Source: DATAPE01 sp034667525 (GTDB lineage Bacteria; Actinomycetota; CADDZG01; WHSQ01). From it: a stretch of DNA of 41,087 bases. Shown piece after piece: positions 23,909 to 32,261 of this stretch. Below the pieces are notes generated by a model that did not search any database, was not told the DNA's origin, and was given only the letters and a program-made list of their open reading frames with translations. Location of the stretch: the NCBI GenBank assembly GCA_034667525.1, contig JAXDJO010000042.1:1-41087 (forward strand), read 5' to 3'. The position numbers and the translations under genes are program-made. The number at the start of each line of letters is the position of its first letter. The first letter of the stretch is position 1.

Positions 23909-24670
23909 GTGTCCGAACGGATCGATGACAGCGCATCGCTGCTGACGGCAGCGTGGCTCGGCGTGATCCAGTACGAATCCGCCTGGGAGCGCCAACGCGA
24001 GATGTTCCTGTCACGTCTCGACGGCGATCGCGGGGACTCATTGATGCTGCTGGAGCACCCGCCGACCTATACCTTGGGCAGAAGAACGATGCAGGAAGAC
24101 CTCGTCTACGGCGCCGACGAGTGCGCTGCCCGCGGCATCGAGATCTACAAGGTCGATCGGGGGGGCCGCGCCACGTACCACGGCCCAGGCCAGCTCGTGG
24201 GCTACCCGATCCTTGCCCTCGGCGAGCGTTACGACGTGATCAATTACCTTCGCAACCTGGAAGAGGTCTTGATCCGAACCGCCTCCGACTTCGGCGTTGA
24301 CGCCCACCGCGATCCGGACCACACAGGCGTGTGGGTGGGTCTGAACAAGATCGCTGCGATCGGGGTCAAGATCACCCGGGGAATCACGATGCACGGCTTT
24401 GCCTTCAACGTGACCACGGACCTGAAGATGTTCGAGGGGATCGTTCCCTGCGGCATCGAACAGCGGTGGGTGACGTCGCTTGAAGCCGAGGCCGGAACGC
24501 GGTTGTCTGTGAAGGAAGTCGCTTCTCGGGCCGCGGTTCATCTGGCCGATGTGTTCGACCGCACGCTGGTGTGGACTCATCCCGAGGCCATGAGCGGTGC
24601 GGCTCCCTCCAAAGTGCGGCAAGTCACCGGTTTGCGCAGCGGGATTTCAAGGTTCGGCCGGTCCAACTGA
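23909..24670 (+). CDS. lipB: Octanoyl-[ACP]:protein octanoyltransferase
   Basis: 253 residues. LipB moves octanoate from acyl carrier protein to the lipoyl domain of E2, the first step of lipoate assembly. The conserved parts are LEHPPTYTLGRRT, DRGGRATYHGPGQLVGYPIL, Lys147 in LNKIAAIGVKI with the following MHGFAFNV, and nucleophile Cys181 in IVPCGI. GTG 23909 begins eight bases after the E2 stop, with only a weak ribosome site. Upstream frames overlap E2. It sits between E2 and E1 alpha. Confidence 0.94.
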   Translation: MSERIDDSASLLTAAWLGVIQYESAWERQREMFLSRLDGDRGDSLMLLEHPPTYTLGRRTMQEDLVYGADECAARGIEIYKVDRGGRATYHGPGQLVGYPILALGERYDVINYLRNLEEVLIRTASDFGVDAHRDPDHTGVWVGLNKIAAIGVKITRGITMHGFAFNVTTDLKMFEGIVPCGIEQRWVTSLEAEAGTRLSVKEVASRAAVHLADVFDRTLVWTHPEAMSGAAPSKVRQVTGLRSGISRFGRSN

Positions 24671-24699
24671 CACTGCAGGGGAAACGAGGAGCGCCGCAG

Positions 24700-25710
24700 A
24701 TGCCCAAGAAGAAAGATCAGCACACCGAGTTGGGTCTGAAGGAAGAAGATCTGGTCGAGATGTACCGCTTCATGTTGCTGGGTCGTTTCTGCGACGAGCG
24801 GCAATGGGGCTTCAATCGCCAGGGGAAAGCCCCCTTCGTGGTGCCGGTCTCCGGTCACGAAGGGGCCCAGGTCGGGTCGGGATGGGCGTTCGAGCGGGGC
24901 AAGGACGTCTTTTGCCCCTATTACCGTGACATGGCGCTCGTCCTCGTGGCGGGATTCACCGCAAGAGACGTCTTCCTTGGACTGTTCGGCAAGAAAGACG
25001 ACCCTTCTTCCGGGGGCCGTCAGATGCCCGCGCACTGGGGCTCTGCCAAGCGCAACATCATCACGGGATCCTCACCCATCGCTACCCAGGTCCTCCATGC
25101 TGCCGGCATCGCGTATTCCAAGAAGCTGAAGGGTGAGGACGCCGTCGTCGGAACCTGGTTCGGAGAGGGAGGAACCTCGGAAGGTGACTGGCACGGCGCG
25201 ATGAACTTCGCCGGCATCCATCAGTTGCCTCTCGTGTTCATCTGCGAGAACAACCAGTACGCGATCAGCGTTCACGAATCGATGCAGGTGGCCGGCCGTG
25301 TCTACAAGCGGGCCGAGGGCTACGGCATGCCGGGGGTCGAAGCCGATGGAAACGACATCCTCGAGACCTTCCGAGTCACCAAGGAGGCCGTCGACCGAGC
25401 GCGGTCAGGCGGGGGTCCGTCGCTGATAGAGCTGCGGACCTACCGCTACTACTCACATACCTCGGACGACGACGACCGCACCTACAGAACGCGCGAAGAG
25501 GTCGAGGAGTGGAGGGCGAAAGATCCCATACCTCGCTTCGAGGAGTATCTGAAGTCCGTGGAGGTGCTGGACGACGGGGGTATCGCCAAGATGAGAGAGG
25601 ACACTCAAGAAGAAGTGGCGCAGGGCGCGAAGGAAGCTCAAGAGGCGGATCTGCCTGATCCGGCAGAGGCCATGCGGAACGTCTATGCGGACCTCGAGGT
25701 GACGCCATGA
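24700..25710 (+). CDS. Branched-chain 2-oxoacid dehydrogenase E1 alpha
   Basis: 336 residues. E1 alpha binds thiamine diphosphate and decarboxylates the 2-oxoacid together with E1 beta. The TPP motif is GEGGTSEGDWHGAMNFAGIHQ ending in CENNQYAIS, with Glu in the second position instead of the usual Asp. GGRQMPAHWG, SSPIATQVLHAAGIA and SHTSDDDDRTYRT closely resemble the BfmBAA/BkdA1 group rather than pyruvate dehydrogenase. ATG 24700 has AGGAG nine bases upstream. The end overlaps E1 beta by 4 bases. Substrate assignment is by resemblance; acetoin or pyruvate is less likely. Confidence 0.88.
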   Translation: MPKKKDQHTELGLKEEDLVEMYRFMLLGRFCDERQWGFNRQGKAPFVVPVSGHEGAQVGSGWAFERGKDVFCPYYRDMALVLVAGFTARDVFLGLFGKKDDPSSGGRQMPAHWGSAKRNIITGSSPIATQVLHAAGIAYSKKLKGEDAVVGTWFGEGGTSEGDWHGAMNFAGIHQLPLVFICENNQYAISVHESMQVAGRVYKRAEGYGMPGVEADGNDILETFRVTKEAVDRARSGGGPSLIELRTYRYYSHTSDDDDRTYRTREEVEEWRAKDPIPRFEEYLKSVEVLDDGGIAKMREDTQEEVAQGAKEAQEADLPDPAEAMRNVYADLEVTP

Positions 25711-26690
25711 CGGAGAAGAACATGGTTCAGACGATCCACGACACGCTCTACGACGAGATGAAGCGCGACGAGCGCGTGCTCGTGTTGGGCGAGGATGTGG
25801 GCGCGCGCGGCGGCGTCTTCCGCGCGACCATGGGTTTCCTCGACGAATTCGGCAAAGGTCGCGTGCTCGACACGCCGCTCGACGAGTGCCTGATCGCAGG
25901 CGTATCGATCGGGATGGCCATCGATGGGCTCCGCCCCGTTGCAGAGATGCAGTTTGCCGACTTCATCTTCCCGGCCTTCAATCAGATCGTGCAGGAAGCT
26001 GCGCGCATCCGCTACCGCTCGAATGGCGACTTCTCCGTTCCCATGGTCATCAGGGCCCCGTACGGGGGTGGCGTGCACGGCGCGTTGTATCACTCCCAGT
26101 CCATCGAGGCGTTCTTCGCTCACGTCCCGGGCCTGAAGGTGGTCGCGCCGGTTACTCCTCATGATGTCAAAGGGATGCTGCTGCAAGCGATCGAGGATCC
26201 CGACCCCGTCATCTTCCTGGAGCACAAGAAGACTTACCGTTCGATCAAGGGAGAGGTGCCGGACGAGCGTTACACGATCGAGTTCGGCAAGGCGGAGATC
26301 CGCAGGCAGGGAAGCGACGTCACCTGTGTCTCCTATGGCTTGATGATGCATTACTGCATGGAGGCGGCAGAGCGTCTCACCAGCGAGGGGATCGAGGTCG
26401 AGGTGATCGATCTGCGAAGCATCTACCCTCTGGATATGGACACAGTGCTGGCATCGGTCGGCAAGACGGGCAAGGCGATGATCGTGTACGAGGACAATAA
26501 GTTCCTGGGCTTGGGGGCCGAAGTGGCCGCCCAGATCGCGGAGCACGCGCTGTTCGAGCTTGACGGGCCCATCGTTCGCATCGGAGGCCCCCACGTCCCC
26601 GCGATGCCCTACGCCCCCACGCTCGAACACTGGTTCCTGCCCGACGCCGACCGTATCGAGCAAGAGATGCGCAAGCTCGCCGAATTCTGA
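25707..26690 (+). CDS. Branched-chain 2-oxoacid dehydrogenase E1 beta
   Basis: 327 residues, the usual length. Seen: LGEDVGARGGVFRATMGF, DTPLDECLIAGVSIGMAIDGLRPVAEMQFADF, NQIVQEAARIRYRSNG and APYGGGVHGALYHSQSIEAFF, all matching BfmBAB/BkdA2. The ATG overlaps the E1 alpha stop, fitting an equimolar heterotetramer. A T-run (GATTTTTTG) follows the stop directly but I see no convincing hairpin before it. Confidence 0.9.
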   Translation: MTEKNMVQTIHDTLYDEMKRDERVLVLGEDVGARGGVFRATMGFLDEFGKGRVLDTPLDECLIAGVSIGMAIDGLRPVAEMQFADFIFPAFNQIVQEAARIRYRSNGDFSVPMVIRAPYGGGVHGALYHSQSIEAFFAHVPGLKVVAPVTPHDVKGMLLQAIEDPDPVIFLEHKKTYRSIKGEVPDERYTIEFGKAEIRRQGSDVTCVSYGLMMHYCMEAAERLTSEGIEVEVIDLRSIYPLDMDTVLASVGKTGKAMIVYEDNKFLGLGAEVAAQIAEHALFELDGPIVRIGGPHVPAMPYAPTLEHWFLPDADRIEQEMRKLAEF

Positions 26691-26752
26691 TTTTTTGTAA
26701 GAGTAGCCACGTTTTTGCGCCCTGGGTTTTTACTAAGAAAAGAGTTGAGTGG

Positions 26753-27751
26753 ATGAGCACGGTCCTGATACCCACCATCAAGAGCCGGGAAGAGGTCGAG
26801 GCGACTTTGCGGCGCGGTGTCCCCGTGCATGCCGCCCCCGGGGTGGGTGCTGCGGCGAGCCACCCCGGACGTAAGCCTCCGTGGCTCAAGGTGCGGGTGC
26901 GGCAAGGAAAGAATTTCAGCGAGTTGCGCGACATCATGCGAGAGCGCGACCTGCATACGGTCTGCGAAGAGGCAGCTTGCCCGAACATCTATGAATGCTG
27001 GGAAGCACGCGAAGCAACCTTCCTGTTGTGTGGTGACCTCTGCACGAGGAGGTGTGGCTTCTGCGACGTGAAGACGGCGAAGCCGCGCCCGCTCGATGCG
27101 CACGAACCCGAGAAGATCGCCGAAGCGGTGGCGGTGATGGGTTTGAAGTTCGCTGTGGTCACCGGTGTCGCACGGGACGATCTCGACGACGGCGCCTCGG
27201 CGCACTGGGCGGCAACTATCCGAGCGATCAAGCGGGCGGTGCCCTCCTGCGGCGTGGAGGTCCTCATTCCGGATTTCAAGCCGCGCAAACAAGAGCCGAG
27301 GCAAGCTCTGGCGGCGGTCCTGGCGGCGGAGCCGGATGTGCTGGCCCACAACCTGGAGACGGTTGCCAGGCTTCACCGCACGATAAGACCTGGCTTCGGT
27401 TACGAGTCGAGCCTTTTGCTTCTGCGGTGGGCCAAGGAGCTTGAGCCCCACCAGGTTACAAAGTCAAACCTGATATTGGGGATGGGCGAGCGGGAGGAAG
27501 AAGTGCGGGAAGCGATGCGTGACCTTCGCACCGCGGGATGCGACGTGCTCACGATCGGCCAGTATCTACAGCCAAGCGTGGCATGGCACCTGCCCGTCGA
27601 TCGCTGGGTCGAGCCCGCCGAGTTTTCCCGGCTCAAGCATTTCGGTGAGGACGAGCTTGGAATCAGCTGGGTGGAGTCCGGCCCCCTCGTTCGCTCGAGC
27701 TATCACGCCGGCCGCCAATTCGAAGCTGCGTCGGCTCGCCTCCACGGCTAG
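26753..27751 (+). CDS. lipA: Lipoyl synthase
   Basis: 332 residues. LipA is a radical-SAM enzyme that inserts two sulfurs into the octanoyl group on E2. The auxiliary cluster ligands are Cys71, Cys76 and Cys82 (CEEAACPNIYEC), the radical-SAM cluster ligands Cys97, Cys101 and Cys104 (CTRRCGFC), and the C-terminal RSSYHA supplies the conserved Ser. The N-terminal 50 residues are longer than in E. coli. The 62-bp gap from E1 beta is AT-rich and may hold a promoter. It completes a locus with the complex and both lipoylation enzymes. Confidence 0.95.
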   Translation: MSTVLIPTIKSREEVEATLRRGVPVHAAPGVGAAASHPGRKPPWLKVRVRQGKNFSELRDIMRERDLHTVCEEAACPNIYECWEAREATFLLCGDLCTRRCGFCDVKTAKPRPLDAHEPEKIAEAVAVMGLKFAVVTGVARDDLDDGASAHWAATIRAIKRAVPSCGVEVLIPDFKPRKQEPRQALAAVLAAEPDVLAHNLETVARLHRTIRPGFGYESSLLLLRWAKELEPHQVTKSNLILGMGEREEEVREAMRDLRTAGCDVLTIGQYLQPSVAWHLPVDRWVEPAEFSRLKHFGEDELGISWVESGPLVRSSYHAGRQFEAASARLHG

Positions 27752-27772
27752 AGGTTGAGCCTGGGCAGGGCC

Positions 27773-28231
27773 ATGCATCTCCTTGTCGCCGCCTCTGCGG
27801 CTCTCGCGCTCGCCGCGTGCTCCTCGGGATCGAAGCCGCCTCCCGGCACGGCGAAAGGGTCGCCCACGGTCGCCCGGCCTCCGTCGGGTTGCAACCCTCG
27901 GTCTATAGCGGCACCCGGTTGGCTTCCACAAAAACTTCCGTTGCCTCATGGAACCGTGGTGGTTCAAGAGCTTGCCGCCGGTGGAGGCTCACATCGCGCT
28001 GTCCTGGTGGTGCCGCTGGGCGTCCCTGCCCTTCATCACTTCCTGCTCGCCAGATGGGCGGCGGCCGGCTACCTCCTGGGGCGTCAGGTCACCCGTGAAA
28101 AACAGTTCTCTGGCTCCTTTGCGAGGCTACCGGCGCGGGGAACATTCCTGGTACAAGCGCGATGCCACGACCAGGATTCGACCTTGTACCTGAGTTATGA
28201 CGTCGTCTCTCCTACGACATCCTCGTCATGA
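27773..28231 (+). CDS. Putative lipoprotein of unknown function
   Basis: 152 residues. MHLLVAASAALALAACSSGSK is a lipoprotein signal with lipobox ALAAC (Cys16). The mature part is about 135 residues with two further cysteines (SGCNPRS and ARCHDQDS) that might pair, and a central AVLVVPLGVPALHHFLLARWAAAGYLLG helix region. No family recognised. ATG 27773 has AGGG close upstream; TTG 27755 in frame is the alternative. It follows lipA by 21 bases and may be cotranscribed without sharing its function. Confidence 0.65.
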   Translation: MHLLVAASAALALAACSSGSKPPPGTAKGSPTVARPPSGCNPRSIAAPGWLPQKLPLPHGTVVVQELAAGGGSHRAVLVVPLGVPALHHFLLARWAAAGYLLGRQVTREKQFSGSFARLPARGTFLVQARCHDQDSTLYLSYDVVSPTTSSS

Positions 28232-28262
28232 CGCTGGGCGCGTAACTATGCGGCCCCCTGGG

Positions 28263-28268
28263 TATCAT
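28263..28268 (+). promoter_or_regulatory. Candidate -10 element (TATCAT) for fdxA
   Basis: TATCAT fits TANNNT, with a leader of about 30 bases to GTG 28306 that holds GGGAGGAA. Confidence 0.35.
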
Positions 28269-28305
28269 GGCTGCGAAAGCATCTACAGATGAGGGAGGAA
28301 CGGTC

Positions 28306-28605
28306 GTGACGTACGTCATCGCTGAGCCTTGCATCGGCGTAAAGGACCGGGCGTGCGTCGATGAGTGCCCGGTCGACTGTATCTACGAAGGAGAAGAGCA
28401 GCTGTTCATACATCCGGAGGAATGCGTCGACTGCGACGCGTGCCTCCCGGCCTGCCCCGTGGATGCGATCTTTCCTGCGGACAATGTGCCACCGGAGTGG
28501 ACGAGCTTCACCGCATTGAACGCGCAGTGGTTCGAACAGAATCCCGAGGCATCGGGCGGTGCGATGGAAAGTCCCTTCGCCCCCGCGGAGGAGCGCGGGG
28601 AGTAG
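28306..28605 (+). CDS. fdxA: Seven-iron ferredoxin (FdxA type)
   Basis: 99 residues. The N-terminus VTYVIAEPCIGVKDRACVDE and CPVDCIYEGEEQLFIHPEEC match actinobacterial FdxA with one [3Fe-4S] and one [4Fe-4S] cluster. The second half has CVDCDACLPACPVDAIF, and the EWTSFTALNAQWFEQ tail is typical. GTG 28306 has a strong GGGAGGAA; the in-frame ATG 28267 lies at the candidate -10 and is less likely. Position two genes before korAB makes it the likely electron acceptor of that oxidoreductase. Confidence 0.93.
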   Translation: MTYVIAEPCIGVKDRACVDECPVDCIYEGEEQLFIHPEECVDCDACLPACPVDAIFPADNVPPEWTSFTALNAQWFEQNPEASGGAMESPFAPAEERGE

Positions 28606-28620
28606 CCAGAGGCCCGGCGA

Positions 28621-28860
28621 ATGACTGTGGAAGAACGGCCGAAGCCGCCGGGGGATTGGAGCGATCGACTCGGCAGGAAGGTGTCGGTTCGCTTCCGCAT
28701 CCACGGCGACCCCGATCATCCGTTCTCGGAAGCGGTGGGGGTGGTGGCATCGGTGAGCTCGGAAGGCGGCTCTGAGATCGTCACCATCATCAACCGGCGC
28801 GGTGGGGCCATCACGATCCCGGCCCCCGATCTGCTTGCAGTCAAGCTCTTCCCCCTCTGA
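28621..28860 (+). CDS. Small SH3-like domain protein
   Basis: 79 residues: DWSDRLGRKVSVRFRIHGDPDHPFSEAVGVVASVSS, then GSEIVTIINRRGGAITIPAPDLLAVKLFPL. The pattern (RVSVR..., GVV..V, TI.NRRG, .IP..D..A.K..P) resembles the N-terminal SH3-like domain found before GNAT acetyltransferase domains in mycobacterial Rv0428c-type proteins, here alone. That resemblance is from memory and not tested. It starts 15 bases after fdxA. Function unknown. Confidence 0.65.
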   Translation: MTVEERPKPPGDWSDRLGRKVSVRFRIHGDPDHPFSEAVGVVASVSSEGGSEIVTIINRRGGAITIPAPDLLAVKLFPL

Positions 28861-28892
28861 GTGTCGCCACCCTCCGGAATCTGCCGAGCCTG

Positions 28893-28898
28893 TAAAAT
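28893..28898 (+). promoter_or_regulatory. Candidate -10 element (TAAAAT) for korAB
   Basis: TAAAAT fits TANNNT, preceded by TG. A leader of about 35 bases leads to GAGGGGA and ATG 28939. Confidence 0.4.
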
Positions 28899-28938
28899 GC
28901 TGTTTCAGCCGTAATTTCCTCCTGAGGGGACTGGTGTG

Positions 28939-30798
28939 ATGAGCGCGCAATCGGCGCCTCCCAAACAAGCGGGGCCCGACCGACAAGAGGTCGACCGCGT
29001 CATCATTCGCTTCGCCGGCGACTCTGGTGATGGGATGCAGTTGACGGGGGAGCGGTTCACCTCCGTCAGCGCAGTCTTCGGCAACGACCTCGCAACCATG
29101 CCGGACTTTCCCGCAGAGATCCGGGCCCCAGCCGGAACGCTGGCGGGGGTATCTGCTTTCCAGATCCATTTCGCCGATTACGACATCCTGACGCCGGGGG
29201 ACCAACCTGGTGTCCTGGTCGCGATGAACCCAGCTGCGCTGAAAGCCAACATCAAGGACCTCGCGCCGGGGGGCCTCCTGATCGTCAACACCGATGCTTT
29301 CGAGGAGCGCAACCTCGACAAGGTCGGATACACCACGAACCCCCTGGAGGACGACTCGCTGTCGAACTACCAGGTTTACAAGATCCCGATGACGTCCATG
29401 ACGGTCGATGCAGTCAAGGAAGCAGGCGTTACCAAGAAGGAAGCCGAGCGCAGCAAGAACATGCTGGCGCTCGGGGTTCTCTCGTGGATGTATGGACGGC
29501 CCCTCGAGACGACGATCGGATGGCTCGAGAAGAAGTTCGCCAAGAAGCCCGCGCTTGCTCAAGCGAACATCGCGGCATTGAAAGCGGGCCATGCCTTCGG
29601 TGAGACCGCGGAACTCACTGCGTTCGAGGTCAAGCCGGCAATCCTGGCTCCCGGCAAGTACCGGAGGATCACGGGCAATCAGGCTCTCGCGTACGGACTG
29701 ATAGCGGCCGGGGTGCAGGCGAAGCTTCCGCTGTTTCTCGCTTCTTATCCCATCACTCCTGCCTCCGATGTTCTGCACGAGCTTTCCCGCCACAAGAATT
29801 TCGGCGTTCGCACGATCCAAGCCGAGGACGAGATCGCGGCCGCGGGGATGGCGCTGGGGGCAGCATTCTCGGGCCACCTGGGAGTGACAACAACCTCCGG
29901 GCCGGGTCTCGACCTGAAATCCGAGACGATCGGACTTGCGATCTCGCTGGAGCTGCCCATGATCGTTGTGGACGTGCAGCGGGGGGGCCCATCGACCGGG
30001 CTCCCGACCAAGACCGAGCAATCAGATCTCCTCCACGCCATGTTCGGCCGGCACGGTGAAGCTCCCCTCCCGATCGTGGCCGCCTACACCCCGGCGTCCT
30101 GCTTCTGGGCGGCCATCGAGGCAGCCCGTCTCGCGGTCAAGTACATGACCCCCGTGATCCTTCTCACCGATGGCTACCTTGCCAATAGCGCCGAACCGTG
30201 GCGGATACCCACCGTCGACAAGCTTCCGAACATCGCGGTGCGGTTCGCATCGCAGCCGAACGCGGGAGAGGACTTCTGGCCCTACCTTCGTGACGACCAG
30301 ACGCTGGCACGTCCGTGGGCGATACCGGGCACAGCAGGCCTCGAGCACCGCGTCGGCGGGATAGAGAAGGCGGACGGCACCGGCAACATCTCCTATGACC
30401 CGGACAATCACCAACTCATGACCGAGCTCAGGCAGGCGAAGATCAAGGCCATCGAAGAGGACATCGACCCGCTGGAGTTCGACGCCGACGAGGGGGCGAC
30501 CGTGCTGATCCTCGGATGGGGCGGGACCTACGGTCAGATCGGCGCGGCCGTCAGACGGATCCGTGCGCGAGGCAAGAAGGTGGCGCGGGCCCACCTCAAA
30601 CATCTCAATCCATTTCCGAAGAACACGGGCGAGGTGCTCTCTCGTTTCGAGCACGTCGTCATCCCCGAGATGAACATGGGCCAGCTGGCGAGATTGATCC
30701 GTGCCGAGTTCTTGATCGACGCGATATCGATCAAGAAGGTGAAGGGTGTCCCGTTCAAGGCTGCGGAGATCGAAGAACGAGTGATGGAGCTGCTTTGA
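28939..30798 (+). CDS. korA: 2-oxoacid:ferredoxin oxidoreductase, fused gamma-alpha subunit
   Basis: 619 residues. The N-terminal gamma domain (about 20-200) has RFAGDSGDGMQLTGERF and MPDFPAEIRAPAGT. The alpha domain (about 235-600) has FLASYPITPASDVLHELSRHK, QAEDEIAAAGMALGAAFSGH, TTTSGPGLDLKSETIGLAISLELPMIVVDVQRGGPSTGLPTKTEQSDL. This is the two-subunit Kor/VorA type, oxidising 2-oxoglutarate (or a related 2-oxoacid) and CoA to the acyl-CoA with ferredoxin reduction. ATG 28939 has GAGGGGA 8 bases upstream; GTG 28936 is possible. It shares one base with korB (TGATG). Confidence 0.93.
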   Translation: MSAQSAPPKQAGPDRQEVDRVIIRFAGDSGDGMQLTGERFTSVSAVFGNDLATMPDFPAEIRAPAGTLAGVSAFQIHFADYDILTPGDQPGVLVAMNPAALKANIKDLAPGGLLIVNTDAFEERNLDKVGYTTNPLEDDSLSNYQVYKIPMTSMTVDAVKEAGVTKKEAERSKNMLALGVLSWMYGRPLETTIGWLEKKFAKKPALAQANIAALKAGHAFGETAELTAFEVKPAILAPGKYRRITGNQALAYGLIAAGVQAKLPLFLASYPITPASDVLHELSRHKNFGVRTIQAEDEIAAAGMALGAAFSGHLGVTTTSGPGLDLKSETIGLAISLELPMIVVDVQRGGPSTGLPTKTEQSDLLHAMFGRHGEAPLPIVAAYTPASCFWAAIEAARLAVKYMTPVILLTDGYLANSAEPWRIPTVDKLPNIAVRFASQPNAGEDFWPYLRDDQTLARPWAIPGTAGLEHRVGGIEKADGTGNISYDPDNHQLMTELRQAKIKAIEEDIDPLEFDADEGATVLILGWGGTYGQIGAAVRRIRARGKKVARAHLKHLNPFPKNTGEVLSRFEHVVIPEMNMGQLARLIRAEFLIDAISIKKVKGVPFKAAEIEERVMELL

Positions 30799-31883
30799 TG
30801 ACAGATATGAGAAACAACGGTGTGGAGAGCCTCTTGGATGGCCGCGAGCGGGGAGTGACCGAGGCAGCGGGCTCGGTGGCAACCCTCTCCCGGGGCGATT
30901 TCGTCTCCGACCAGGAAGTGCGGTGGTGTCCCGGGTGCGGGGACTACGCCATCCTCGCCGCGGTCCAGAGCGTGATGCCCGAGTTCGGGATCCCCCGCGA
31001 AAAGACAGTGTTCGTCTCGGGGATCGGGTGCTCCAGTCGCTTTCCCTATTACATGAACACTTACGGGATCCACAGCATCCATGGACGGGCCCCCGCGATC
31101 GCGACCGGCATCGCAACCGCCCGGCCGGACCTCCAGGTGTGGGTGGTTACCGGTGACGGGGACGGTCTCTCGATCGGGGGCAATCATCTGATCCACGCGC
31201 TGCGCCGGAACGTCAACCTCAAGATCCTGCTTTTCAACAATCAGATCTACGGTCTGACCAAGGGCCAGTACTCACCGACGTCCGAGCAGGGAAAGGTGAC
31301 GAAATCCACGCCCTTCGGCTCGCTCGAGCACCCCTTCAATCCCGTGTCGGTCGCGTTGGGTGCGGAAGCCTCGTTTGTCGCGCGCTCCATCGATGTCGAG
31401 CGCAAGCACCTTCCGGAGATGCTGCGACGTGCCGCTGCCCATCGAGGGTCCGCGTTCATCGAGATCTATCAGAACTGCAACATCTTCAACGATGGCGCCT
31501 TCCTGGCTCTCACCTCCAAGGATGGGCGGTCTCAGAACCGGATCTACCTCGAGCACGGCAAGCCGATCCGTTTCGGCCCCGATCATGAGAAGGGGGTAAG
31601 GATGACCCCGGAAGGCCGCTGCGAGATCGTTGATGTTGCGTCTGTGGGCGAGGACAACCTGCTCGTTCACGACGAGCACCGGGGCGACCCCGCGTTGGCG
31701 TTCGCCCTGTCTCGTCTGGCCGAGCGCCCCACGGCACCTACTCCGCTCGGCGTGTTCCGCGACATCGAGCGGTCTGCTTACGGAGACGGCTTGGAGGAGC
31801 AACTGCGGATCGCGGCAGATCAGCAGGGGCCGGGCGACCTCACGCGATTACTTTCCTCCGGTGACACATGGACAGTGGATTGA
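30798..31883 (+). CDS. korB: 2-oxoacid:ferredoxin oxidoreductase, beta subunit
   Basis: 361 residues. The beta subunit binds TPP and one [4Fe-4S] cluster. Seen: WCPGCGDYAIL, FVSGIGCSSRFPYYMNTYGIHSIHGRAPAIATGIA, the TPP motif TGDGDGLSIGGNHLIHALRRNVNLKILLFNNQIYGLTKGQYSPTS, and the later YQNCNIFNDG Cys. There is no ferredoxin domain, so it needs a separate acceptor, presumably the FdxA encoded 2 kb upstream. ATG 30798 overlaps the korA stop by one base. Confidence 0.94.
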   Translation: MTDMRNNGVESLLDGRERGVTEAAGSVATLSRGDFVSDQEVRWCPGCGDYAILAAVQSVMPEFGIPREKTVFVSGIGCSSRFPYYMNTYGIHSIHGRAPAIATGIATARPDLQVWVVTGDGDGLSIGGNHLIHALRRNVNLKILLFNNQIYGLTKGQYSPTSEQGKVTKSTPFGSLEHPFNPVSVALGAEASFVARSIDVERKHLPEMLRRAAAHRGSAFIEIYQNCNIFNDGAFLALTSKDGRSQNRIYLEHGKPIRFGPDHEKGVRMTPEGRCEIVDVASVGEDNLLVHDEHRGDPALAFALSRLAERPTAPTPLGVFRDIERSAYGDGLEEQLRIAADQQGPGDLTRLLSSGDTWTVD

Positions 31884-31893
31884 CCTCCCTGAT

Positions 31894-32199
31894 GTGGTGG
31901 TGAGCACCCAACCGGGTAACCCGCCTCCGGTCCCACTCCCGGACAACGACGGCTACGACACCAAGGTGGAGAGCTTGGCTCAGAAGCTTCTCCATGGCGG
32001 AGTCGAGAACGGGCTCGCGGCAGGAGACATCGAGTCGGCGCGAAGGGTAGCGCGCAGGATGCTGGAAGAGTCACAGGCCCGCACGGAGCAGGGCTCGATG
32101 CTCGAACCTGACGACGAGGACGTGATCCGGCGGTCTTCCGGTGAAACGGCGTCGGTGGGTGAAAGCGGGCCGACCCCGCGGGTCTCTGACGGCGACTGA
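31894..32199 (+). CDS. Hypothetical protein after korB
   Basis: Up to 101 residues, family not recognised. After a Pro-rich N-terminus (STQPGNPPPVPLPDNDGYDTK) there is a helical block KVESLAQKLLHGGVENGLAAGDIESARRVARRMLEESQART and an acidic, Ser-rich tail. Three consecutive GTG codons (31894, 31897, 31900) could each be the start; no Shine-Dalgarno is seen. Ten bases from the korB stop suggests coupled translation. Confidence 0.55.
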   Translation: MVVSTQPGNPPPVPLPDNDGYDTKVESLAQKLLHGGVENGLAAGDIESARRVARRMLEESQARTEQGSMLEPDDEDVIRRSSGETASVGESGPTPRVSDGD

Positions 32200-32249
32200 A
32201 GCTGCTGACCGAACCAACCCTGGGTCGACCTCGTGTTGACAGGCGCTGC

Positions 32250-32255
32250 TAGGTT
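32250..32255 (+). promoter_or_regulatory. Candidate -10 element (TAGGTT) for leaderless tldD
   Basis: TAGGTT fits TANNNT and ends 6 nt before GTG 32262. A TTGACA at 32236-32241 is too close (8 bp) to be its -35. Confidence 0.4.
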
Positions 32256-32261
32256 GCGTCC

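Noticed and set aside
26690..26700. T-run after E1 beta as a Rho-independent terminator
   Set aside because: No stable stem lies before the T-run, and lipA follows on the same strand.
28246..30021. A 591-codon open frame on the minus strand opposite korA, and similar long antisense frames at 2943-4028, 6065-7342 and 22978-23904
   Set aside because: They lie opposite well-recognised genes, show Arg/His/Asp-rich translations with no family features, and are expected in GC-rich DNA where antisense stops are rare.
32236..32255. TTGACA plus TAGGTT as a full promoter for tldD
   Set aside because: The spacer is only 8 bp, far from the 16-19 bp needed.
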